From Leptothoe sp034932105 (lineage in GTDB: Bacteria; Cyanobacteriota; Cyanobacteriia; Phormidesmidales; Phormidesmidaceae), in assembly GCF_034932105.1 (NCBI RefSeq), contig NZ_JAYGIG010000007.1, positions 1-64,000 on the forward strand: DNA of 64,000 nt, in the 5' to 3' direction. The position numbers were made by a program, and so were the translations under genes. The notes below the pieces were generated by a model. That model worked only from the letters and a program-made list of their open reading frames with translations, was not told where the DNA came from and did not search any database. The number at the start of each line of letters is the position of its first letter. Position 1 is the stretch's first letter. Below are positions 1-7,003 of this stretch, piece after piece.

Positions 1-102
1 CGTTACCGCCTCGACGCTCACGGCGGCGGCCTAATTCCTCCTAAGCTGATGATACCCTCATATGCTCACCTTCAAGAAGTTGAAAGCTTCTGTATCAACT
101 GA
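1..102 (+). CDS. possible 3' end of a gene cut by the window edge
   Basis: Frame 1 is open from the first base to a TGA at 100-102 (33 codons). Frame 3 is also open to a TAA at 40-42 and would give a short Arg/Pro-rich tail. Nothing recognisable is present, so which frame is coding, if either, cannot be decided here. The convergent gene that follows ends at 115. Confidence 0.2.
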   Translation, partial: RYRLDAHGGGLIPPKLMIPSYAHLQEVESFCIN

Positions 103-114
103 TACGATTTGAAT

Positions 115-327
115 TTATAATTGCTGAATGATATAGCTCAGTAAGACTAGGGTTAAGGCGATCGCAACCGCTCCACCGCTGGACCCATTTCCCTGAATCA
201 CCGGCACCAAATCCGCCAGACTCGCCACGGGGGTGTAGAGCAAAATAGCGGCCAAAACAAATGGCGAACCGCCGATAATCGCGGCAAACAGTTCAAAGGG
301 ACCAAGGGAATACTTTAGCTGCTCCAT
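115..327 (-). CDS. small membrane protein, unknown function
   Basis: A 70-residue protein with two predicted membrane segments (about residues 11-35 and 51-70) joined by a short Gly/Ser-rich turn with NGSSGG. The ATG at 325-327 has no clear Shine-Dalgarno. It looks like one of the many short conserved cyanobacterial membrane proteins, but no family is recognised. It lies 74 bp downstream of the EEP hydrolase gene on the same strand and could be cotranscribed. Function is not assigned. Confidence 0.6.
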   Translation of the reverse strand: MEQLKYSLGPFELFAAIIGGSPFVLAAILLYTPVASLADLVPVIQGNGSSGGAVAIALTLVLLSYIIQQL

Positions 328-401
328 GGGATGTGATGCATATCTGGACAGTTATGGCTTCATCAGAGAACGTTGTCTTTCCGATGAGCCCACAATTCAA
401 C

Positions 402-1403
402 TCATTTCAGGGTAAAGGTCATCATCAGCGGTAGGTGATCCGAGGCGGTGCCTATTTCCGCCACTACGCGGGTGTCCTTGAGCTCGATGGTTGCTGGCGT
501 ATAAAATAGATAATCCAATTTATGTTCGGGCGATTCAGAGGGGAATGTGGGCTGGTTAGTCCATTGGTCTTTGGCTAGGGCTGTTGTAAATAGAGCCGAC
601 TCGGCCATGATTTCAATCGATCGGTCTCCCTCCTCGGGACGATTGATCGCACTATTAAAGTCGCCCACCACCAGCACTGGATAGTCTTTGGCATAGGTCT
701 CAGCTATCCCTCTCACGGTGCGGGTTTGCTGAAACCGTGTCGGGTTATCAAAGGCTTCTAAATGGACATTGATTACCACTAACGGCCGATTGTTAATGTC
801 GATTTTGGTTACTTGGGCTAACCGATCCAGGTAAACGGCATTGTAGAAAAATGGACGGCTTGCCACCTTTTCCAGGACAGTCCGCTGATTTTCTGTAATT
901 GGATAACGGCTAAGCACCGCCTGACCCGAGACGATTTTTCCAAAGTGAGCTGATATGGGCCAATAGGGAAAAGGAACGTAGTTTTTGTTCCAGTTTATTG
1001 CCAGACCGGCATTGGCTAATCCCAAGGCATTGGCCAATGCCTCTAGCTGATTGACGTTATAGGAACGTTTGGAGTTAAGGTCAATTTCTTGGTAAGCAAT
1101 GATGTCAGGATTGATGGCGCGGAGGGTGGCAATCACAGCGGCCAAATTGTCATCAAACAATGTTTTAGGTCTAGCCACTGCCTCTTGATTAGTTAATCCT
1201 GATAGGTAGCCAATGTTATAGGACACCAGGGTCAGTGGCTTACCTTCAGACGCAGAGCCATCAACATCAGCGCTATCAGCGCTGTAGGTCAGGATATCCG
1301 TATAGTTTTCGCGCGGATAGCTACCGGATGTTGCCCAGGCATAAAACACTGCCAGGGTCAGGACCAGAGCACCTGATAAAGCTAGAGTCACCTTCAAAAT
1401 CAT
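402..1403 (-). CDS. endonuclease/exonuclease/phosphatase (EEP) family protein, membrane-anchored or secreted
   Basis: A 333-residue protein with an N-terminal hydrophobic segment (about residues 3-25, signal peptide or anchor) followed by an EEP fold. Visible family motifs in order are SYNIGYL near residue 62, AYQEID near 102 (metal-binding Glu), VHLEAF near 208, VGDFN near 240 (Asp and Asn), and ASDHLPL near 320 (Asp-His pair). All the catalytic positions of the DNase I / sphingomyelinase / inositol phosphatase superfamily appear present, so an Mg-dependent phosphodiesterase or phosphatase acting outside the cytoplasm is likely; the substrate is unknown. The ATG at 1403 is preferred over an upstream TTG at 1442 because GAGGAAGGG lies just before it. 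Confidence 0.85.
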   Translation of the reverse strand: MILKVTLALSGALVLTLAVFYAWATSGSYPRENYTDILTYSADSADVDGSASEGKPLTLVSYNIGYLSGLTNQEAVARPKTLFDDNLAAVIATLRAINPDIIAYQEIDLNSKRSYNVNQLEALANALGLANAGLAINWNKNYVPFPYWPISAHFGKIVSGQAVLSRYPITENQRTVLEKVASRPFFYNAVYLDRLAQVTKIDINNRPLVVINVHLEAFDNPTRFQQTRTVRGIAETYAKDYPVLVVGDFNSAINRPEEGDRSIEIMAESALFTTALAKDQWTNQPTFPSESPEHKLDYLFYTPATIELKDTRVVAEIGTASDHLPLMMTFTLK

Positions 1404-1578
1404 GCCGCCCTTCCTCGCTCCGTTACTGTTCCTAGTAATCAATCTAAGGCTCTAGCGCTGATGGTCTTCAGATACCGGCATAACTTGTAAAGTTCATCCC
1501 AAGAATCGTTGGAATTATTCCCCCAGTTGTCCATACTTTGGTTAATCTGATGATGCTCAATGATGCTTTAGTGCTTCC

Positions 1579-2673
1579 ATGCCTGTCAAAAATCTGATTT
1601 TCTTTGGTTTGCTGGTATTTGTACCCATTTCTGGGGCAGCTCATTTCCTCGGTTGGGGTGAACTGGCTGTCTTTGCCACAGCCGCTATTGCCATTATTCC
1701 GTTAGCCGGCTGGATGGGCCAAGCTACCGAGGAAATTGCGGTGGTTGTGGGGCCGTCCCTGGGGGGCTTGCTCAATGCCACCTTTGGCAACGCCACCGAA
1801 TTGATTATTGCCCTGGTTGCCCTTAATGCAGGGTTAATCAACGTGGTGAAATCCAGTCTTACCGGCTCGATCATTGGGAATCTACTGCTGGTCATGGGCC
1901 TATCCATGCTGTTGGGGGGCATCAAGTTCAAGGAGCAAACCTTTCAGCCGGTGATTGCCCGCATGAATGCGTCGTCTATGAATCTGGCGGTGATTGCGAT
2001 TTTGCTCCCAACGGCGGTGGATTTTACGTCTCCGTCTATTACGGAGCCCACCCTACAGCGGTTGTCCGTGGCTGTAGCTATAGTCCTGATTATGGTTTAT
2101 GGCCTCACCCTGCTGTTTTCCATGAAAACCCATGCCTATCTTTTCGATGTAGGCACGGCAGAGGAAGAAGGGGTGGAAGAGGATCATGGTGAAGCTCCAA
2201 ATTTGTTCCTGTGGATTGGGGTTCTATTAGCGGCCACCCTGGTGGTGGCTGTGGAGTCCGAGTGGCTGGTGGGCTCCTTAGAAGTGGCCACAAAACAATT
2301 GGGACTGTCGGAGCTATTTACCGGGGTAATTTTATTGCCCATCATCGGTAACGCTGCCGAGCATGCCACGGCGGTCACCGTAGCGCTGAAAAACAAAATG
2401 GATCTTTCCTTGTCTGTGGCAGTGGGGTCCAGTATGCAGATTGCCCTGTTTGTGGCTCCGGTGCTGGTGATTGCGGGTTGGCTGATGGGTAAGCCGATGG
2501 ATCTGGACTTTAATAATTTTCAGCTGATTGCCGTGGCCGTATCGATTTTGATTGCCAACTCCATTAGTAGTGACGGTAGCTCTAACTGGTTAGAAGGGAC
2601 GCTATTGCTGGCGACTTACATCATCATTGGTCTGGCCTTTTTCTTCCATCCCATGATCGAAGGCATTGGTTAA
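1579..2673 (+). CDS. cax: calcium/proton antiporter, CaX family
   Basis: A 364-residue, strongly hydrophobic protein of about eleven membrane segments. It carries the two inverted alpha-repeats of the CaCA superfamily: TFGNATELIIALVAL near residue 70 and IGNAAEHATAVTVAL near residue 255, with the conserved Gly-Asn-Ala-x-Glu cores. An acidic cytoplasmic loop (GTAEEEGVEEDHGE, about residues 193-206) separates the halves, as in other bacterial CaX exchangers. Length fits the family. It should exchange cytoplasmic Ca2+ for H+ at the plasma membrane. It is divergent from the EEP gene across 175 bp and stands as a single gene. Confidence 0.92.
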   Translation: MPVKNLIFFGLLVFVPISGAAHFLGWGELAVFATAAIAIIPLAGWMGQATEEIAVVVGPSLGGLLNATFGNATELIIALVALNAGLINVVKSSLTGSIIGNLLLVMGLSMLLGGIKFKEQTFQPVIARMNASSMNLAVIAILLPTAVDFTSPSITEPTLQRLSVAVAIVLIMVYGLTLLFSMKTHAYLFDVGTAEEEGVEEDHGEAPNLFLWIGVLLAATLVVAVESEWLVGSLEVATKQLGLSELFTGVILLPIIGNAAEHATAVTVALKNKMDLSLSVAVGSSMQIALFVAPVLVIAGWLMGKPMDLDFNNFQLIAVAVSILIANSISSDGSSNWLEGTLLLATYIIIGLAFFFHPMIEGIG

Positions 2674-2803
2674 ATTCGCAGTAACTACTGTTCAATCAGC
2701 CCACCCGACCGATTGATCCAGATGGGAGCTAAGGCAGATTATGATTTGCCTTGAGCAAGACCTTAAAAGTTGCCTCCGGTGACCCCTCACACTAGGTTGC
2801 AGA

Positions 2804-3658
2804 ATGCCAGTTTGGTTTGCAGGAAAACGATATGGGCATGGGCAACTATCGATTGCTCCTAGTCATCCAGCCTTGGCCTATGGGGCCAGTGTATTCACAA
2901 CGATGCGGGTTTATGAGAATAGCCTGGAGCATCCGTTGACGGATTGGGGGGCGCATTGCGATCGCATCTCCCAATCCCTACACCTATTTCACTGGCCCCA
3001 GCCCAACTGGCCACGCGTTACCGAAGGCTGTCGGACAATGCTGGCTGACTACCCAGTGTTGCGGCTCGCCATCCTGGCCGATGGCACTGAGCTGATCAGC
3101 GGTCGTCCCCTACCCCTCAACCTAGCGCAGCAACAAGCTGACGGGGTAACCGTTTGGGTGGCCCAAGGCCCCCAGTACCAACGCAGTTTACCCCACCACA
3201 AAACCGGCAACTATCTTCCCTGCTGGTTAGCCATGCAAGGGGCCCAAACCCATGGAGCCCGTGATGCCATCTTGAGTACCCCCGCTGGAGAATGGCTAGA
3301 AACCAGCACCGGTAATCTTTGGGGCTATGCTCAGGGGCAATGGTGGACTCCCCCCTTGGCAAGCGGTTTACTCCCCGGCATTAGCCGTGCCCGATTAATC
3401 AAAGCCTTATTAGCTAATCAAACCGTTGCTGAAACCCCTTGGGCCCCGGACCTGGTTGGGCAATTCGAATGTTTAGCCTACAGCAACTGTGTCGTGGGTC
3501 TGATGCCAATTCACACAGTCCTGCTGGGGAATATTAAACTAAACTATAGTTCTACCCATGCAGGTCTAAACGCCCTCAGACAGATGTTTTACCGGCCTTC
3601 GATGCGCGAACAGACTTGCTTAACTGAGCCGGCCGTGCAAAATCCTGAAATGCGTTAA
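2804..3658 (+). CDS. class IV PLP-dependent aminotransferase, likely aminodeoxychorismate lyase-like
   Basis: A 284-residue fold-type IV PLP enzyme. HHKTGNY gives the probable Schiff-base lysine K133; LETSTGNLWG (about residues 165-174) and LLPGISRARL (about 188-197) are the cofactor-phosphate motifs shared by 4-amino-4-deoxychorismate lyase, branched-chain and D-amino-acid aminotransferases. In cyanobacteria such single genes are commonly annotated as PabC, which releases p-aminobenzoate for folate synthesis. Which activity it has cannot be fixed from sequence. Its stop codon lies inside the direct repeat before ftsH. Confidence 0.8.
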   Translation: MPVWFAGKRYGHGQLSIAPSHPALAYGASVFTTMRVYENSLEHPLTDWGAHCDRISQSLHLFHWPQPNWPRVTEGCRTMLADYPVLRLAILADGTELISGRPLPLNLAQQQADGVTVWVAQGPQYQRSLPHHKTGNYLPCWLAMQGAQTHGARDAILSTPAGEWLETSTGNLWGYAQGQWWTPPLASGLLPGISRARLIKALLANQTVAETPWAPDLVGQFECLAYSNCVVGLMPIHTVLLGNIKLNYSSTHAGLNALRQMFYRPSMREQTCLTEPAVQNPEMR

Positions 3659-3670
3659 CATAAGTTAACA
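3654..3670. promoter_or_regulatory. 10-bp-period direct repeat upstream of ftsH
   Basis: GTTAACA occurs at 3654-3660 and again at 3664-3670, exactly one helical turn apart, about 70-90 bp upstream of the ftsH start. The first copy overlaps the stop codon of the preceding gene. The spacing resembles tandem half-sites of an OmpR-type regulator such as RpaB, whose HLR1 consensus is two (G/T)TTACA(T/A)(T/A) units with a 2-bp spacer, but each half here carries an extra A, so the assignment is speculative. Confidence 0.3.
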
Positions 3671-3740
3671 ACTTTCCAATCAGCATAGGCAAGCTCGCTA
3701 AAATTGCTGAAAATTACAAACTTTAGGAGGCTTACTCCCT

Positions 3741-5585
3741 GTGAATAAGCGCTGGAGAAACGCTGGACTTTACGTATTGCTAGTGGTTGTCGTCATTGCA
3801 CTGGCAACCGCATTTTTCGAACAACCCCGCATTGAAACCGAATCATGGCGCTATAGCCGCTTCATTAATGAAGTTGAAAATGGCTCTATTGAGAAGGTTT
3901 ATATTAGTGCCGACCGTAGCCAGGCGCGCTTTCCCGACCCGACTGGTGAAGAGCGGCGGGTTGTGGTTAACCTGCCCAGCGACCCCGGCCTAGTCGATAT
4001 CCTTACCGAGAACTCGGTCGATATTGAAGTTCAGCGTCAGGCTGAAGAAAACCGGCTGCTGCAGGTACTTAGTACCTTGCTGATTCCCATTTTGCTGCTG
4101 GTGGTGCTGTTCTTTGTCCTGCGCAGAGCCCAAAACGGCCCTGGTAGTCAGGCCATGAACTTTGGTAAGTCCAAAGCTCGGGTGCAGATGGAGCCCCAGA
4201 CCAAGGTTACCTTTGGCGATGTGGCTGGGATTGACCAGGCCAAGCTGGAGCTAACTGAGGTCGTCGACTTCTTGAAGAATGCCGATCGCTTCACCGCCGT
4301 TGGTGCCAAGATTCCCAAGGGTGTCCTGCTGGTGGGACCTCCAGGTACGGGTAAAACCCTGTTAGCTAAGGCCGTGGCCGGTGAAGCAGGCGTACCTTTC
4401 TTTTCCATCTCGGGTTCTGAATTTGTAGAAATGTTTGTGGGTGTGGGTGCTTCCCGCGTCCGCGATCTGTTTGAGCAGGCTAAGACCAATGCTCCCTGCA
4501 TTGTTTTTATTGACGAGATTGACGCCGTAGGCCGTCAGCGGGGCGCAGGTCTTGGGGGTGGCAACGATGAGCGTGAGCAGACCCTGAACCAGTTGCTGAC
4601 CGAGATGGATGGTTTTGAGGGTAACACTGGCATCATCATCATCGCCGCCACTAACCGTCCCGATGTGCTGGATGCCGCTCTCCTACGTCCAGGTCGTTTT
4701 GATCGCCAAGTGGTGGTGGATCGTCCTGACTACTCCGGTCGTCTGGAGATTTTGAGCGTCCATTCTCGCGGTAAGACCTTTAGTAAGGATGTCGACCTAG
4801 AGAAGATTGCCCGTCGCACTCCTGGGTTCACCGGTGCTGATCTGTCTAACCTACTGAACGAATCAGCTATTTTGGCGGCTCGTCGTAATTTGACTGAAAT
4901 CTCCATGGACGAAGTCAACGATGCGATTGATCGCGTCTTGGCGGGGCCTGAGAAGAAAGATCGGGTGATGAGTGAGAAGCGTAAGTCTTTGGTGGCTTAC
5001 CATGAAGCGGGCCATGCCCTTGTGGGTGCGCTAATGCCAGACTACGATCCTGTACAGAAAATCAGTATTATTCCCCGTGGTCAAGCGGGTGGTCTAACCT
5101 GGTTTACCCCCAGTGAAGAGCGTTTGGAATCCGGTCTGTATTCCCGCTCCTATCTGAAAAATCAAATGGCTGTCGCCCTGGGCGGTCGTTTGGCTGAGGA
5201 AATTATATTTGGGGATGAGGAAGTTACCACGGGTGCTTCCAACGACCTACAGCAAGTGGCTCGTGTGGCTCGTCAAATGGTGACTCGTTTTGGCATGAGC
5301 GAAAAGCTCGGTCCAGTGGCCTTAGGACGGCAGCAGGGAAATCCTTTCCTCGGCCGTGACATTGCTTCAGAGCGAGACTTCTCCGAGGAAACGGCGGCTG
5401 TGATTGATGCAGAAGTCCGTAGCTTGGTTGATGTTGCCTACGATCGGGCTAAGCAGGTTCTGGTGGAAAACCGCAATGTTCTGGATCAACTAGCGGCCAT
5501 GCTAGTGGATAAGGAGACAGTGGATTCCGATGAACTGCAGCGCTTGCTCATTGACAACAACGTCAGCATGGCGAGCATTGCTTAG
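3741..5585 (+). CDS. ftsH: ATP-dependent zinc metalloprotease FtsH
   Basis: A 614-residue membrane AAA+ protease. There are two N-terminal membrane segments (about residues 9-26 and 110-127) around a periplasmic/lumenal domain, then Walker A GPPGTGKT at 199-206, Walker B with IDEID near 257-261, the SRH arginines near 316-322, and the zinc site HEAGH at 421-425 with a third ligand in the ASNDLQQ segment near 498. Cyanobacterial FtsH complexes degrade damaged thylakoid proteins, including photosystem II D1. The GTG start is supported by AGGAGG at 3725-3730 with 10-bp spacing. An intrinsic terminator follows at 5662, so this is a single-gene unit. Which FtsH paralogue it is cannot be settled without alignment. 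Confidence 0.97.
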   Translation: MNKRWRNAGLYVLLVVVVIALATAFFEQPRIETESWRYSRFINEVENGSIEKVYISADRSQARFPDPTGEERRVVVNLPSDPGLVDILTENSVDIEVQRQAEENRLLQVLSTLLIPILLLVVLFFVLRRAQNGPGSQAMNFGKSKARVQMEPQTKVTFGDVAGIDQAKLELTEVVDFLKNADRFTAVGAKIPKGVLLVGPPGTGKTLLAKAVAGEAGVPFFSISGSEFVEMFVGVGASRVRDLFEQAKTNAPCIVFIDEIDAVGRQRGAGLGGGNDEREQTLNQLLTEMDGFEGNTGIIIIAATNRPDVLDAALLRPGRFDRQVVVDRPDYSGRLEILSVHSRGKTFSKDVDLEKIARRTPGFTGADLSNLLNESAILAARRNLTEISMDEVNDAIDRVLAGPEKKDRVMSEKRKSLVAYHEAGHALVGALMPDYDPVQKISIIPRGQAGGLTWFTPSEERLESGLYSRSYLKNQMAVALGGRLAEEIIFGDEEVTTGASNDLQQVARVARQMVTRFGMSEKLGPVALGRQQGNPFLGRDIASERDFSEETAAVIDAEVRSLVDVAYDRAKQVLVENRNVLDQLAAMLVDKETVDSDELQRLLIDNNVSMASIA

Positions 5586-5661
5586 GTAATGTCTATCCGT
5601 ATGGGTGGTATATCCATCCAATAGGCGTTTCTCAGTCTTATTCCTAAAGAGTTTGACATTC

Positions 5662-5687
5662 AAAGCCGCAGGTTTTCCTGCGGCTTT
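5662..5687 (+). terminator. intrinsic terminator of ftsH
   Basis: An 11-bp perfect stem (AAAGCCGCAGG paired with its complement) has a TTTT loop and ends in a T-rich tract. It lies 77 bp after the ftsH stop. In the rest of the 5586-5904 gap nothing else is recognised. Confidence 0.85.
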
Positions 5688-5904
5688 TGTTTTGGTTACG
5701 GGTGTTTCCATCTGTCCTGGGCACCCTATATTTCGTTACATGGGTTGGTGAATCTTTACCACTGATTACACAAGTAACAACTTCTGTATTGCAAATTGGT
5801 CTAAAAGCCTAAGAGGTGCACTTAAATATGATTGGCAGTTGCACAATGGGCGTAACACCAGATCCACTTTAAATGCCCACTTCAAATGCCCCCTTTAGTA
5901 ATTT

Positions 5905-6654
5905 ATGACAGCACTACATTCGGTCCCCCAGCGGGTTAAGTCGCGACAGCCCGTCGAATATCAGCAGCGGTGGCTCCGTACGTTACGCAGTCATCGGGTG
6001 ATTGCCGTCATTCGCGCAGAGACAGTGGAGATCGGCTTAAATATGGCCGTAGCGGCGGCGGAAGGGGGTATTCATTTACTAGAAATTACTTGGAATAGCT
6101 ATCAGCCGGTTGCTTTACTGCAGGCGATTCAAAAGGCTTTGCCCCATTGCACCGTGGGTGTGGGGACGATTCTGACGGAAGAGAATTTGCGGGTTGCGAT
6201 CGCAACCGGGGCCCAGTTCTGCTTTAGCCCCCACACCTCCCTCGATTTGTTAAACCATGGCCGAACGGTTCACATCCCCACCGTGTCGGGAGCCATGACC
6301 CCAACGGAAATATTAACCGCTTGGGAGGCCGGTGCCACCAGCGTTAAGGTATTCCCCATCAAGGCCTTTGGCGGAGCCACCTATCTCGAATGTTTACAGG
6401 GTCCCATGGGACATATTCCCCTCATTCCTTCAGGGGGAGTCACCGTTGAAAATGCAGCGGATTTATTAGCAGCTGGGGCCACGGCCGTGGGTATTTCCAG
6501 TGGCTTATTTGAAGATGGACATGTGCGTCACCAAGACTGGCGAGGGATTCAGCAGCGGGCGGTCCAACTCCTCAAATCCATTGATTCGATGACCCTAGCT
6601 GCCGAGTTTAAAAGCTTCAACAAAGAGCCCGTAGATCATGCCCAATTTAAATGA
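5905..6654 (+). CDS. eda: KDPG/KHG aldolase-family protein (Eda-like)
   Basis: A 249-residue TIM-barrel protein of the 2-keto-3-deoxy-6-phosphogluconate aldolase family. The Schiff-base lysine is K148 in VKVFP, the catalytic Glu is E60 in LEITWNS, and P109 of FSPH is also kept. Compared with E. coli Eda, the Arg of EVTLRT (R49) is Asn64 here, and the Thr of CPTGG is Ser176 in IPSGG. KDPG cleavage would feed the Entner-Doudoroff route, but the altered substrate-binding positions leave open 4-hydroxy-2-oxoglutarate or oxaloacetate as substrates. The last 20 codons overlap the convergent ycf20 gene. Confidence 0.85.
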   Translation: MTALHSVPQRVKSRQPVEYQQRWLRTLRSHRVIAVIRAETVEIGLNMAVAAAEGGIHLLEITWNSYQPVALLQAIQKALPHCTVGVGTILTEENLRVAIATGAQFCFSPHTSLDLLNHGRTVHIPTVSGAMTPTEILTAWEAGATSVKVFPIKAFGGATYLECLQGPMGHIPLIPSGGVTVENAADLLAAGATAVGISSGLFEDGHVRHQDWRGIQQRAVQLLKSIDSMTLAAEFKSFNKEPVDHAQFK

Positions 6655-6927
6655 GTTGAGCATTTCAGGTAGCACCGTGCGCTGATCTTGGACTCGTGAC
6701 CGGTGATGGACCCAGCTAATCAGCTCCACCATAGCCACTAAAATGGCGGCGATCACAATATCCACTTCGGCTGTTTGACCCGACGTAGATGCAATGGCCG
6801 TGGCAAAAAAATTGCCAAACAGTAAACTGATGACGGCTAAAGAAATCCGTCGCCAAGGGTTAAAAACCCATTGGCTAAAGCGGCGGCTTGCTTGCTCCAC
6901 TAACGTGTTTAACCGAGTCCGTTGCAT
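6595..6927 (-). CDS. ycf20: Ycf20 family protein (DUF565)
   Basis: A 110-residue protein matching the Ycf20 pattern: an N-terminal basic segment with NPWRRISL, a first membrane helix with LLFGNFFATAI, the segment SGQTAEVDIVIAAILV as the second helix, and a C-terminal FKLGMIYGLFVEAFKLGS. Ycf20 proteins are found in cyanobacteria and plastids; plant homologues have been linked to photoprotective quenching. The role in cyanobacteria is not established. Its 3' end overlaps eda by 60 bp on the opposite strand. Confidence 0.88.
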   Translation of the reverse strand: MQRTRLNTLVEQASRRFSQWVFNPWRRISLAVISLLFGNFFATAIASTSGQTAEVDIVIAAILVAMVELISWVHHRSRVQDQRTVLPEMLNSFKLGMIYGLFVEAFKLGS

Positions 6928-7003
6928 AGGCGCTAATGATCCTTTAATCCAAACCCGGCCTATAGATCCGCCCTCACAGCCGTACGTAGACCATAGGCAC
7001 TAT

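Noticed and set aside
2782..2792. ACCCCTCACAC, reminiscent of the Yfr1 core ACUCCUCACAC
   Set aside because: One base differs and the flanking stems and terminator of Yfr1 are missing; it is close to a gene start instead.
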